Notes under the pieces: generated by a model
The model's database searches: none
What the model saw: only the letters and a program-made list of their open reading frames with translations
Told to the model about the DNA's origin: nothing
Assembly (NCBI GenBank): GCA_021773295.1
Contig: JAJFKI010000071.1
Span: forward strand, 1-62,117
Direction: 5' to 3'
Origin: Gammaproteobacteria bacterium
GTDB lineage: Bacteria > Pseudomonadota > Gammaproteobacteria > UBA1113
DNA length: 62,117 nucleotides
In this document: positions 1 to 9,164 of the stretch, piece after piece
How positions within the stretch are numbered: position 1 is the first letter of the stretch
Layout: every line of letters starts with the position of its first letter
Program-made: the position numbers and the translations under genes

Positions 1-1365
1 AAACAAATAGAAATAAGCACTACCAATTGTTGCGGTGATGTTGTGCGTAATGTTACTAGTTGTCCATTGCAAGGTGTGTGTCAGCATGAAGTCTATAATG
101 TCCGCGATACCATTGAAATGATTGCTGGTGATGAAGAATTATTAATAAAGCAACGTAACCTGTCACGCAAACATAAGATAGTGGTTAGTGGTTGTAACCG
201 TGCTTGTGGCTTACCATTATTAAATTGCCAAGCGTGGATCCCCATGATACGAACCAATGGCAATGGTGAGAAAGAAGAAGGGTGGCAGTATTATGCCGGC
301 GGGGGGTTAGGACAAAATCCTTACATGAGCAAATTAATTTATTCCTGGGTGCCTAAAGACATGTGTCAAGCAGTTACCAGGGCAGCCGTTGAAGCTCATC
401 GTCGTTACGGTAATCGTGAGTCTAGAAAATTAGGCCGCTTAAAAATTATAGTGGATAAATACGGTCCTGAAGGATTCGCGCTGTTATTATTTAACTTAAT
501 GAAAGAGAGAAATGTTGCTGGCATTGATAACATAGAAATTGCAGAGGATCACACACCTAATATATTGCCGCATCCTTTTGAGGGGCAATATGTCGTTCCG
601 CAACGACAAGAAGGCTTGAATGCTATCAGGATCATGATCCGTCGCTCAGAAGTATCTGGTGATGAAGCTCAAATGTTTGCGAAGTGGGCTGAAGAATATG
701 CTAATGGTGAATTGGTTTTAACTGCTAGGCAAAATTTGATTATTCGCAATGTGCCAGACTCAAATGTTGAACCATTAGTAAAATTGATCCGTGCTGCTGG
801 TTATCGCTTAGATGGTGCAGAACATTTACCCGATGTGGTTGCTTGTGTTGGCACTACCTATTGTAACTTAGCAGTGTCTGATACACCTAATTGCTACCAC
901 CGTATTATGGAAGCATTTGCTGATAATGATGAGTACTGGGCGAAACTAGGACCTTTGCAAATTAATATGAATGGCTGTCCAAATTCATGTGGCCAGCATT
1001 GGATTGCTGATATTGGATTACGTGGTACGCGGCAAATGCAACACGCTGGCAGCGAAGAAGGTTTTACTGTTTATCTTGGTGGCGACTCTGAAGGCAACGG
1101 GTTTATTGGACGAGAACTCTTTGATGTCGTGGGTAATGAAATCGTCCCTACTGTTAAAAGTTTACTCGACTATTATTTAGCAAATAGAAAAAACGGTGCG
1201 GAGAGATTCAATAAATTTGTACAACGAGTTGGAGTTGATGACATTAGAAATGGAGTGCCGATCGTTAGGGCAGAGGGAGAAGAACAATTAGAAATAAGAG
1301 TGAATAAACAATTAGAAGATTATTTTCAGTTAACCATTGAGGATGCAAAACGTGAGCGCAAATGA
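1..1365 (+). CDS. Ferredoxin-type sulfite/nitrite reductase, siroheme/[4Fe-4S], 5'-truncated by the window edge
   Basis: The reading frame is open from base 1, so the true start lies upstream; the GTG at 43 is only the first start-like codon. The opening residues (CGDVVRNVTSCP) match the region after the first siroheme-binding half of assimilatory sulfite/nitrite reductases. The cofactor ligands are visible: C-x5-C (CVGTTYC, bases 844-864) and C-x3-C (CPNSC, bases 976-990). A second ferredoxin-like half-domain (residues about 200-270) precedes them. The family reduces sulfite to sulfide or nitrite to ammonia with six electrons in the cytoplasm. The ATP sulfurylase two genes downstream favours sulfite as the substrate (inference). 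It overlaps the next gene, suggesting translational coupling to its likely electron donor. Confidence 0.85.
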   Translation, partial: KQIEISTTNCCGDVVRNVTSCPLQGVCQHEVYNVRDTIEMIAGDEELLIKQRNLSRKHKIVVSGCNRACGLPLLNCQAWIPMIRTNGNGEKEEGWQYYAGGGLGQNPYMSKLIYSWVPKDMCQAVTRAAVEAHRRYGNRESRKLGRLKIIVDKYGPEGFALLLFNLMKERNVAGIDNIEIAEDHTPNILPHPFEGQYVVPQRQEGLNAIRIMIRRSEVSGDEAQMFAKWAEEYANGELVLTARQNLIIRNVPDSNVEPLVKLIRAAGYRLDGAEHLPDVVACVGTTYCNLAVSDTPNCYHRIMEAFADNDEYWAKLGPLQINMNGCPNSCGQHWIADIGLRGTRQMQHAGSEEGFTVYLGGDSEGNGFIGRELFDVVGNEIVPTVKSLLDYYLANRKNGAERFNKFVQRVGVDDIRNGVPIVRAEGEEQLEIRVNKQLEDYFQLTIEDAKRERK

Positions 1366-3769
1366 AGACATTACTGCATTAGCTACGAAAGCTAAAGCCT
1401 TACTTAAAGAAGGAAAACCGGATAAGGCCATTGATATTTTACGCATAGCAACGTCTAATGAACATCCAGAGTTAGCGGGGATCCTTGCGCACTGCTACTA
1501 TAAACGCGGTGATGCTAGAGGCGATGTGCATGCGAGTACTTATTTCGCAAAGAGAGCCATTGAGTTAGGTAATGATGCTAAAGACATGCACGCCATTGTT
1601 GCCAATGGTAATTTTCGTAAAGGTAAATATGCCCAATCACTTAAACATTATGAAGCGATTATCGATGAAGAAAGCCCTGATGAAGTCGTTTTTCTTTACA
1701 TTGTGGCATTACACTTTGCCAATAGAAAGACACAAGCAAAAGTGTTACTCAAAGATTTAATCAATAAATCAGAGGATAACAAAAAATATCAAGAAAAATT
1801 TTCTCAATTAGTTATGGCAATGGAAAAACCTGCAGTGCCAGACATTGAACAAACTACAGGCGGTGTTAAGTCAGTACATAAAAGAGGTGTTAAAACAGCT
1901 TATAAAATCTCTGCCTTATCTGTAGTAGCTGGTTATGGTGATACGGCAAAAGATTTCAATTGGGTCGATGAAAATGTACCTTGTCAACAAGCTTGTCCAG
2001 CTCATACAGATATCCCAGGTTACTTAGCAGCAATTTTAAATGGTAATTTCAGAGAAGCTTATGAAATTAATTTAAGAGACAATGTATTTCCAGGTGTCTT
2101 AGGTCGAGTCTGTTCTCGTCCTTGTGAAGCGGAGTGTCGCCATGGTTGGGATGGCTTAGGAGAGTCGGTTGCAATTTGTTGGTCAAAGCGATCTGCTGCT
2201 GATTTGCAAGTCAATGACTTACCGGTTGTCCTCGACAAATTATATCCCGATACTGGCAAGCGTATCGCAGTTGTTGGTGCGGGTCCTGCAGGTCTAGCAG
2301 TGGCCCGAGATTTAGCCCGGCTAGGCCATAAGGTTATTGTGTTTGAACGGCACGAGGTTGCCGGTGGTATGTTGGAGCAAGGGATCCCAATTTTTAGGTT
2401 GCCAAGAGATATCATAGACAGAGAAATTAAACAAATAGAATTATTAGACGTCGATATTATGTGTAATGTTGATATAGGTAAAGATGAAACCTTAACAGAG
2501 TTACGTAACAATCACGATGCGGTAATACTTGCAGCAGGAACGCTGCGTCCTAATTATTTAAAACTACCAGGGGCAGATTTAGAGGGCATTTCTCATGGCT
2601 TAGATTATCTGTTAGAAACAAATCATTTAAAAACAGGTGACGCCGGTAAAAAAGTATTAGTTATCGGTGGTGGCTTTACCGCAATGGACTGCTCACGTAC
2701 GGCTAAACGTTTAGGCACTCAGCTAGAATTTTTTAATTCGATATTAAACTTAAAAGATTGGCGTGATATGGTATTGAGCCGTTCTAAATCTAATGTGAGA
2801 GTACTCTATCGTCGATCTGCATCAGAAATGCTGGTAACACCCGGTGAAATAGACGAACTAGAGGTTGAAGATATTAGTATGGAATTTTTAATTAGCCCCA
2901 TGGAATATTTAGAAAAAAATGGCCATGTTGCTGGTATGAAATTTATCCAAAATGTATTAGGTGAGCCTGATGAACATGGCAGAAGGCGTCCTGTTCCAGT
3001 AGAAAACAGTGAGTTTGTCGTTCCCGCCGATCAGGTGGTTCTTGCTACTGGCCAATTCCCTGAAACGCATTGGATTGATGATCCTATTAAAAAAGAAATT
3101 GTGGGTGATGATGGTTGGCTTAATAATTCCGGCGGTACTAAAACATCCATTGAGGATGTGTTTATCGCAGGTGATTATTCTACAGGTGCAAAAACAATTA
3201 TAGAAGCTATCGCACATGGCAAACAGTGCGCTTTGGACGTTGATGAATATTTAATGAAAGAAAAACGCATGAAGCACGTAGTATTTGTGGAAGATACACC
3301 TAGAGAATCAGGGCGTAATCGTGATATGGATTTTGTGCCACTGCAAGATATGCCAATGAAAAAAGTCAATGAAAGAGCATTCGAGGCAGAAGTGGAAGAA
3401 GGCTATGATCCTGAGCTTGCCATTGATGAGGCACAGCGCTGTTATCAATGTAATTATAAATATGAAATCGATCCAGATGTTTGCATTTACTGTAATTGGT
3501 GTATAAAAGCAAAACCAAGACCAGATTGTATTGTAGAAGTAAGTTCATTAATTTACGGTGATAAGGGTGAGATAAAAGGCTTTAATCGTTCCAAGAGCAG
3601 CGAGGAAACCACGCAGGTCTATATCAATCAAGCCGACTGTATACGCTGTGGTGCATGTGTCGATGCCTGCCCTGTTGATGCTATTAGTGTACAAAAAGCC
3701 ACAAGGGGATGTGCTGATAAGGATGATGTTAACGCACAAAAAGATTTGAAAGACACGAAATTGCTTTAA
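1352..3769 (+). CDS. TPR - GltD-like NAD(P)H oxidoreductase - 2[4Fe-4S] ferredoxin fusion (DsrL-like architecture)
   Basis: About 805 aa. Residues 1-150 are helical TPR/Sel1-like repeats. Residues about 200-275 are the Cys-rich N-terminal Fe-S domain of glutamate-synthase small subunits (CQQACPAHTDIPGY; CSRPCEAEC). Two Rossmann folds follow: FAD (VVGAGPAGLAVARDL, about 305) and NAD(P)H (VIGGGFTAMDCSRT, about 435), ending in the FAD motif IAGDYSTGAKTIIEAI. The C-terminus carries ferredoxin clusters (CIYCNWC about 710; CIRCGACVDACP about 762). This order resembles DsrL, which feeds electrons to sulfite reductase, so it is probably the electron donor of the upstream reductase (inference). GAGG at 1339-1342 is well spaced for the GTG at 1352; ATG 1343 and TTG 1337 are alternatives. 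It is not GltD proper: no gltB is seen nearby. Confidence 0.85.
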   Translation: MSANEDITALATKAKALLKEGKPDKAIDILRIATSNEHPELAGILAHCYYKRGDARGDVHASTYFAKRAIELGNDAKDMHAIVANGNFRKGKYAQSLKHYEAIIDEESPDEVVFLYIVALHFANRKTQAKVLLKDLINKSEDNKKYQEKFSQLVMAMEKPAVPDIEQTTGGVKSVHKRGVKTAYKISALSVVAGYGDTAKDFNWVDENVPCQQACPAHTDIPGYLAAILNGNFREAYEINLRDNVFPGVLGRVCSRPCEAECRHGWDGLGESVAICWSKRSAADLQVNDLPVVLDKLYPDTGKRIAVVGAGPAGLAVARDLARLGHKVIVFERHEVAGGMLEQGIPIFRLPRDIIDREIKQIELLDVDIMCNVDIGKDETLTELRNNHDAVILAAGTLRPNYLKLPGADLEGISHGLDYLLETNHLKTGDAGKKVLVIGGGFTAMDCSRTAKRLGTQLEFFNSILNLKDWRDMVLSRSKSNVRVLYRRSASEMLVTPGEIDELEVEDISMEFLISPMEYLEKNGHVAGMKFIQNVLGEPDEHGRRRPVPVENSEFVVPADQVVLATGQFPETHWIDDPIKKEIVGDDGWLNNSGGTKTSIEDVFIAGDYSTGAKTIIEAIAHGKQCALDVDEYLMKEKRMKHVVFVEDTPRESGRNRDMDFVPLQDMPMKKVNERAFEAEVEEGYDPELAIDEAQRCYQCNYKYEIDPDVCIYCNWCIKAKPRPDCIVEVSSLIYGDKGEIKGFNRSKSSEETTQVYINQADCIRCGACVDACPVDAISVQKATRGCADKDDVNAQKDLKDTKLL

Positions 3770-3772
3770 TTA

Positions 3773-3801
3773 AGCTTTGTATAAGGAACATAGCTTTGTA
3801 T
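3773..3801 (+). repeat. 10-bp direct repeat upstream of the sulfurylase gene
   Basis: AGCTTTGTAT occurs at 3773-3782 and again at 3792-3801, 19 bp apart, i.e. nearly two helical turns. It lies in the 109-bp gap before the sulfurylase gene. It could be an operator pair or chance; a weak -35/-10 pair (TTGCTG 3802, TATGAT 3823, 15-bp spacer) follows. Confidence 0.3.
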
Positions 3802-3878
3802 TTGCTGATAACAATCTATAGTTATGATAGTAGACTACAAAGTGTTGAGAAAAGGATAAAAACGGGAGGTTGTGAATT

Positions 3879-6125
3879 TTGTTAGCGACCCATTATTTAA
3901 AAGTTGATTTGTTCCATCAGTGTGATATTGAGCTCTTACTCACAGGGGCTTTTTATCCCCTGAATGGTTTTATGATAATGGATGATTATATTAGTGTCCT
4001 TGAGAGCTCACACTTAACCAATGGGATTTTCTGGCCTCTGCCAATCACCTTACCTGTCGATGATGAATTTGCTAATCAATTAACAATACACGATGAAGTG
4101 ATCTTGCAAGACGAGGCAGGTGAAAATATTGCGATATTAACGGTTGCTGATATCTGGAAGCCGAATAAATTGCAAGAGGTTATCAGCGTTTATGGCACGA
4201 TTGATCTAAAGCATGCAGGCGTTAATCGTGTGTTGAACCAGGAGGGTAGCGTTTATATTGGTGGTCCAATCCGTCAACTTAAGTTGCCTTTTCATACTCA
4301 ATACCCAAAATATTGTAAGCCAGCCTATGAAGTCAGGGCAGCATTAATGGAAAAGGATATAAAAAATGTTGTTGCGTTTCAAACGAGAAACCCAATGCAC
4401 CGCGCACATTTTGAATTAACAAAGCGAGCAATGGAAACCTTAGATGCCTTTTTACTGTTACAACCCACCATTGGTCCTGCTAAAATTGGCGATATTGATC
4501 ATGTAACACGGATTAAATGTTATGAGCATATTTTAAAATATTATCCAAGAGCACGCGCCGCCTTGATTTTATTACCATTAGCCATGCGAATGGCAGGTCC
4601 AAAGGAAGCATTGCTCCATGGCATTATACGTAGAAATTATGGTTGTACTCATATGATTATTGGGCGTGACCATGCTGGTTACGGTAAAAGAGCAGCAGGA
4701 GAAGGTTATCATAAGCCCTATGAAGCTCAGCGAGAATTTATTCACTATCAAAATGAACTTGGCATAAAGCTTATAAAATTTAGTGAAATGGTCTACGCGA
4801 AAGATTTGGATAAATATATTTCTGTCAGTGAAGTGACTAAGGAAAATGACATTGCTAAAATCTCAGGCACTGAGTTTAGACGCAAGCTAAAAACAAATGA
4901 AGCGATCCCTGATTGGTTTTCTTTTTCCGAGATAATTGAAGAATTGCGTCATGCCGAATTTATTGCGGAGAATCACTCTGTTAATACTGCGGGCACATCA
5001 TTTAACAGGGACGTTATTAGCTCCAGATTATTAGTGCATTCTGAAAAAAATCGTTACGGTGAAAGCATTGCTACGATAATTTTGGGCTGTAAAGATTTAA
5101 TCGGTATCACAGAGTCGGAAGTGGAAGTGTTAATTAAACACATGGAAATTGTAAAATATCCCAAAAAAACATTAATTGTTGAGCAAGGCAAGCAGCATAG
5201 TCTCTATTGTATTATTATATCTGGAAGAGCATCAGTATTGATCGAAAATGCTGGCAAGGTTAGTCCTGTAGCACTAGTATCTATAGGTGATACGATTGGC
5301 CACATTGAAATAGATTTAAAGTCAATGAAACGCACGGCTAATGCAACGGTCGTTAGCTTGGAAGAGATGGAATTACTACAATTGCAGATACCTAAATTGA
5401 GAGAGTTAGCTGAGCAATTTCCAGATTTAACGATGAGGTTGACCCAGCGCTTTCAAACGAAAACAACCATGAACTTTTTTAAGAAACACCCAGCCTTTTC
5501 ATTATTACCACATAATTTTTCCTTCTTTTTGTCAAAGCAGGCAAAAATATTAAAATTTGCTCGAGGGACTCAGTTTTATAGTCGCCGTGTGAAACAAAAT
5601 AAAGGGTTTATACTTATCTCTGGAGAGGCCCAGGTACAACAGCGTGATGAAGATAAATTATATGCTCGAAAACATAAACTATTACCGGGTGCTATTATCA
5701 ATAATGAAACGCTTTCTATTTTTGATCAAGACAGGCATACGGTTGTTGTCGCCTTGATACCTGTGACTGTTTATTCCATACCTGCAAATATTGTGCAATT
5801 AGCACTGTCATTAAATATGAAAAAATTTATTGAATTATCAGACGAAACGATTCAAAAGTGTCGTATACCCATCAAAGAACCCAATGCAAAGTTAATCACA
5901 GAGCAATTAAGTAAGAAGCTGGGTTTTTGTTTTGTCGAAGATCAAACAAAACAAATCTTTTTGCCCATTAGTGAAGCGCAAGTTGATGTTTGGCACGATA
6001 TCAATGGTAAGCGCTCTATCAGCGAGTTGCTGGCTAGGTATTTGAAAAAATACGATCAACGCACTGCCAATGATGTCATTACATTTATTTACGAGCTTGA
6101 GGAAGCGGGCTTAGTGGCTTATTAG
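3879..6125 (+). CDS. sat: ATP sulfurylase fused to tandem cNMP-binding-like domains and a PqqD-like tail
   Basis: 748 aa, about twice the length of a stand-alone sulfurylase. Residues 1-370 are a complete Sat: PUA-like N-terminus, catalytic QTRNPMHRAH (about 168) and IIGRDHAG (about 260). Sat makes APS from sulfate and ATP. Residues about 402-520 look like a CAP_ED/cNMP-binding domain (YPKKTLIVEQGKQHSLYCII, ISGRASVLI, IGDTIGHIE). Residues about 525-655 look like a second, more degenerate copy. Residues about 680-748 resemble a PqqD-like winged helix (LPISEAQVDVWHDINGKRSI). Common Sat fusions carry APS kinase instead; none is seen here. The start is TTG: GGGAGGT at 3864-3870 lies 8 nt upstream and an in-frame TGA (3873) blocks any longer start except ATT. 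The regulatory role of the extra domains is inference. Confidence 0.88.
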   Translation: MLATHYLKVDLFHQCDIELLLTGAFYPLNGFMIMDDYISVLESSHLTNGIFWPLPITLPVDDEFANQLTIHDEVILQDEAGENIAILTVADIWKPNKLQEVISVYGTIDLKHAGVNRVLNQEGSVYIGGPIRQLKLPFHTQYPKYCKPAYEVRAALMEKDIKNVVAFQTRNPMHRAHFELTKRAMETLDAFLLLQPTIGPAKIGDIDHVTRIKCYEHILKYYPRARAALILLPLAMRMAGPKEALLHGIIRRNYGCTHMIIGRDHAGYGKRAAGEGYHKPYEAQREFIHYQNELGIKLIKFSEMVYAKDLDKYISVSEVTKENDIAKISGTEFRRKLKTNEAIPDWFSFSEIIEELRHAEFIAENHSVNTAGTSFNRDVISSRLLVHSEKNRYGESIATIILGCKDLIGITESEVEVLIKHMEIVKYPKKTLIVEQGKQHSLYCIIISGRASVLIENAGKVSPVALVSIGDTIGHIEIDLKSMKRTANATVVSLEEMELLQLQIPKLRELAEQFPDLTMRLTQRFQTKTTMNFFKKHPAFSLLPHNFSFFLSKQAKILKFARGTQFYSRRVKQNKGFILISGEAQVQQRDEDKLYARKHKLLPGAIINNETLSIFDQDRHTVVVALIPVTVYSIPANIVQLALSLNMKKFIELSDETIQKCRIPIKEPNAKLITEQLSKKLGFCFVEDQTKQIFLPISEAQVDVWHDINGKRSISELLARYLKKYDQRTANDVITFIYELEEAGLVAY

Positions 6126-6145
6126 ACAGGAAATGAACCATTATC

Positions 6146-6175
6146 ACCCACCGCATGACTCAGAATGCGATGGGT
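6146..6175. terminator. Stem-loop between convergent sat fusion and rpsT
   Basis: ACCCA-C-CGCAT and ATGCG-A-TGGGT form a stem with one internal mismatch around an 8-nt loop. It sits 20 bp past the sulfurylase stop and 24 bp past the rpsT stop. U-tracts on both sides are weak, so this is a possible bidirectional terminator only. Confidence 0.4.
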
Positions 6176-6198
6176 TAATTCATTTGAACTGATTCGTT

Positions 6199-6465
6199 TT
6201 AACCTTTTAATGCCTTAATTTGGGCATTCAAACGGTTTTTATGACGAGCCGCTTTATTTTTGTGGATAATGCCTTTTCCAGCCATGTTATCAATAACTGG
6301 TATTGCCGCATCAAAGGCTTCTTTCGCCTTGGTTTTATCATTGTCCTTGATGGCAGCAATAACTTTTTTAAGGTACGTGCGGAATTTAGAGCGTAAGCCC
6401 ACGTTATGTTCACGTCTAGTAACTGCTTGACGCGCCCGTTTTTTAGCAGATGGTGTGTTAGCCAA
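6199..6465 (-). CDS. rpsT: 30S ribosomal protein S20
   Basis: 88 aa, basic, full length for S20 ([12 protein letters not shown] near the N-terminus, [17 protein letters not shown] near the C-terminus). S20 binds 16S rRNA early in 30S assembly. The start is TTG at 6465, preceded by AGGAG seven bases upstream; extending to 6543 would add residues that match no S20. E. coli rpsT also starts with UUG, where the weak start is part of autoregulation, so the same control is plausible here. It diverges from murJ, the usual gammaproteobacterial arrangement. Confidence 0.96.
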   Translation of the reverse strand: MANTPSAKKRARQAVTRREHNVGLRSKFRTYLKKVIAAIKDNDKTKAKEAFDAAIPVIDNMAGKGIIHKNKAARHKNRLNAQIKALKG

Positions 6466-6568
6466 GGTTAATCTCCTAATAGTTACACAAAATTTGACCC
6501 GTTTTGGACCGCTAACTATGCCTTTTTTTGCCATATTTGTCAATTATTAATGAGGAAATCACTTTATA

Positions 6569-6619
6569 ATCCTAGAAACGGCCGTTAAACGTGAATTTTG
6601 TCGCTGCCGTTTCTAGGAT
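6569..6619. repeat. Short palindromic copy of the CCTAGAAACGG repeat family
   Basis: ATCCTAGAAACGGC (6569-6582) and its perfect reverse complement GCCGTTTCTAGGAT (6606-6619) flank about 23 bp including GTGAATTTTG, which resembles the inner end of the longer copy at 31621. It fills most of the rpsT-murJ gap and its right end lies about 40 bp before the murJ ATG. Confidence 0.85.
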
Positions 6620-6660
6620 AATCTGTTAAAATCCGTGTTCACATCCCGGTAGTGGTTTAA

Positions 6661-8229
6661 ATGAGTAAACAATTAGCGAAAAATACAGTTATCTTCTCTT
6701 CCATGACATTATTGTCGCGGGTTTTAGGCTTTGTGCGTGATATGGTGATTGCCTATATCTTTGGGGTGTCTGGGGCTGCTGATGCCTTTTGGGTCGCCTT
6801 TAAAATCCCTAATTTCATGCGACGATTATTTGCCGAAGGCGCTTTTTCCCAAGCCTTTGTCCCTGTGTTATCGGAATACAAAGAAACCCAAGATCATGAG
6901 CAAGTGCGCCAATTTATTAGTCGTATGATGGGGACTTTGGGCAGTGCGCTGTTGTTATTAACCATTCTAGTCGAACTCGGTACGCCCGTGGTGATTGCTG
7001 TTTTTGCGCCAGGCTATTTGCACAACCCTGCTCAGTTTGCCTTAGCGTCGCATATGCTGCATTTAACCTTCCCTTATTTACTTTTTATTTCTTTAACAGC
7101 CTTTGCCGGTGCTGTGTTAAATACTTACGGTCGCTTTGCCGTGCCAGCGTTTACGCCGGTGTTGTTGAACCTTAGTTTGATAGCTGCTGCTTTTGGTTTG
7201 TCGTCTCATTTTCACCAACCCGTGGTGGCGTTAGCCTGGGGCGTATTTGTTGCGGGCGTGGTGCAATTAATCTTTCAAATACCTTTTTTGAGATATCGAG
7301 GGCTTTTAGTCTTGCCGCGCATGCGTTGGCGTGACCCAGGAGTTAGGCGAGTTCTAAAGTTAATGCTACCAGCAATCTTTGGGGTATCAGTAGTACAAGT
7401 GAATTTATTATTAGATACTGTGTTTGCCTCTTTTCTCCCTGCTGGGAGTATTTCTTGGTTGTATTATTCTGATCGTTTAACCTCTTTTCCTTTAGGGGTT
7501 TTTGGTGTGGCTATTGCGACGGTTATCTTACCGACCTTAGCCAAAGCCTTTAGTAAAAACTCTCATGAGGATTATAATGCCTCCATCAATTGGGCAATTC
7601 GTTCGGTATTATTAATCGCACTGCCTGCGGGTATCGCCATCTTTATATTATCGGCCCCATTACTGTCGACCTTATTTCAACATGGTAAGTTTAGTGCTGA
7701 GGATGTCATGATGGCGCAGCGTAGTTTGCTGATGTTCGCTCTTGGCGTGCCAGGATTTATGTTAATTAAAGTCTTAGCCTCGGGTTTTTATGCCAGGCAA
7801 AATATAAAAACACCGGTGCGTTATGCTGTCGTTGCAATGATTTGTAATTCCGTGCTGAATTTAATTCTGATTTTCCCGATGGCCCATGCTGGCTTAGCCT
7901 TAGCAACAACAGCCTCATCCACTCTAAACGCAGGCTTATTATTCTTTGGTTTACTTAAACGTGAGATTTACGTTCCAAGCCCAGGCTGGCGGCGCTATAT
8001 TTTGCAAATGTTGGTGGCGAATGTCGTAATGGGTGCTTTAGTCTGGTTTTTCAAACCCCCTACCCAGGAATGGCTGTCAGCGGGCCTATCATGGCGTATA
8101 CAGCATCTTATTCCTTTAATCGGCCTAGGAGCTGCTAGCTATTTCGCCGTTCTCTGGCTCATGGGGATGCGTCCTCGGGATTTTATCCATACGACCAAGC
8201 ATCCTGCTAGAGAGTCTAATACATTATGA
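6661..8229 (+). CDS. murJ: Lipid II flippase MurJ
   Basis: 522 aa multi-pass membrane protein of the MVF/MurJ family, which moves lipid II across the inner membrane for peptidoglycan synthesis. The N-terminus (TLLSRVLGFVRDMVIAYIFG, ADAFWVAFKIPNFMRRLFAEGAFSQAFVP) is the family signature with conserved charged residues in the first segments. About 14 hydrophobic helices are visible across the length, normal for MurJ. It starts at ATG 6661 with only a weak ribosome-binding site and its stop overlaps the ribF start by 4 bp, so the two are probably co-translated. Confidence 0.95.
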   Translation: MSKQLAKNTVIFSSMTLLSRVLGFVRDMVIAYIFGVSGAADAFWVAFKIPNFMRRLFAEGAFSQAFVPVLSEYKETQDHEQVRQFISRMMGTLGSALLLLTILVELGTPVVIAVFAPGYLHNPAQFALASHMLHLTFPYLLFISLTAFAGAVLNTYGRFAVPAFTPVLLNLSLIAAAFGLSSHFHQPVVALAWGVFVAGVVQLIFQIPFLRYRGLLVLPRMRWRDPGVRRVLKLMLPAIFGVSVVQVNLLLDTVFASFLPAGSISWLYYSDRLTSFPLGVFGVAIATVILPTLAKAFSKNSHEDYNASINWAIRSVLLIALPAGIAIFILSAPLLSTLFQHGKFSAEDVMMAQRSLLMFALGVPGFMLIKVLASGFYARQNIKTPVRYAVVAMICNSVLNLILIFPMAHAGLALATTASSTLNAGLLFFGLLKREIYVPSPGWRRYILQMLVANVVMGALVWFFKPPTQEWLSAGLSWRIQHLIPLIGLGAASYFAVLWLMGMRPRDFIHTTKHPARESNTL

Positions 8230-9164
8230 AATTTATTCGCGGATTAATTAATCTAAAACCTGAGCATGGGCCCAGCGCCGTGACCATTGGTAATTTTGAC
8301 GGCGTGCATCGAGGGCATCAGCATTTGTTGCGCCGATTTGTTGCGACTGCAGCTGAACGTGGTTTGCCTGCAGTAGTGATTTTGCTTGAGCCGCAACCCA
8401 ATGAATTTTTCCCCAATAGACCAACGGTGGCGCGATTAACGAGATTGCGAGAGAAACTACCATTACTAGCAGAGTGTGGCGTTAATTATGTCTTAGCTAT
8501 CCATTTTAATCAGGATTTTTCGAAGATATCGGCACAAGCGTTTGTGGAACAAGTCTTACTGCAGCAATTACAGGCGCGTTATGTGTTGTTGGGTGATGAT
8601 TTCCATTTTGGCTACCGTCGTCAGGGTAACTTTGCGTTGGTAGCGCAATTGGGTCAGAAACATGGCTTTGAGGTAGATAATATCAACACTGTTCAACATC
8701 AAGGTGAGCGAGTCAGTAGTACTGCGGTGCGCCAAGCCTTGGCCGCTGGCGAGTTAAGTTTGGCAGAACAATTACTCGGCCGACCCTATGGCATGTATGG
8801 GCGGGTGGCCCACGGTGATAAACGTGGCAGGATTATTGGCTTTCCCACGGCAAATATTTATCTACACCGCAAATTAACCCCCATCACAGGCGTATATTGT
8901 GTTAAAGTATATGGCCTAAAAGATGAACTCATATACGGCGTGGCAAATGTTGGGAATCGGCCAACAGTGGATGGAACTAGGACGTTATTGGAAGTGCATT
9001 TATTCAATTTCGATGAAGAAATATATGGACACTACCTACGTGTGGATTTCATGCATAAGTTACGAGAAGAAAAGCGTTATAACTCGTTTGAGCTATTAAA
9101 GCAACAGATTTTATTAGATGCAGAAAATGCTAAAAATTATTTTGGAATAAAAGACCATGAGTGA
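8226..9164 (+). CDS. ribF: Bifunctional riboflavin kinase / FAD synthetase
   Basis: 312 aa. The N-terminal half is the FMN adenylyltransferase domain ([17 protein letters not shown] nucleotide-binding motif at about residue 20; [25 protein letters not shown]). The C-terminal half is the riboflavin kinase domain ([39 protein letters not shown]). It makes FMN then FAD in the cytosol. Length is standard. It overlaps murJ upstream and ileS downstream (8 bp), the common murJ-ribF-ileS order. Confidence 0.96.
   Translation: MKFIRGLINLKPEHGPSAVTIGNFDGVHRGHQHLLRRFVATAAERGLPAVVILLEPQPNEFFPNRPTVARLTRLREKLPLLAECGVNYVLAIHFNQDFSKISAQAFVEQVLLQQLQARYVLLGDDFHFGYRRQGNFALVAQLGQKHGFEVDNINTVQHQGERVSSTAVRQALAAGELSLAEQLLGRPYGMYGRVAHGDKRGRIIGFPTANIYLHRKLTPITGVYCVKVYGLKDELIYGVANVGNRPTVDGTRTLLEVHLFNFDEEIYGHYLRVDFMHKLREEKRYNSFELLKQQILLDAENAKNYFGIKDHE

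Noticed and set aside
2059..2511. 150-aa frame antisense to the GltD-like gene
   Set aside because: Shadow of a well-supported coding region with no ribosome-binding site or family features.
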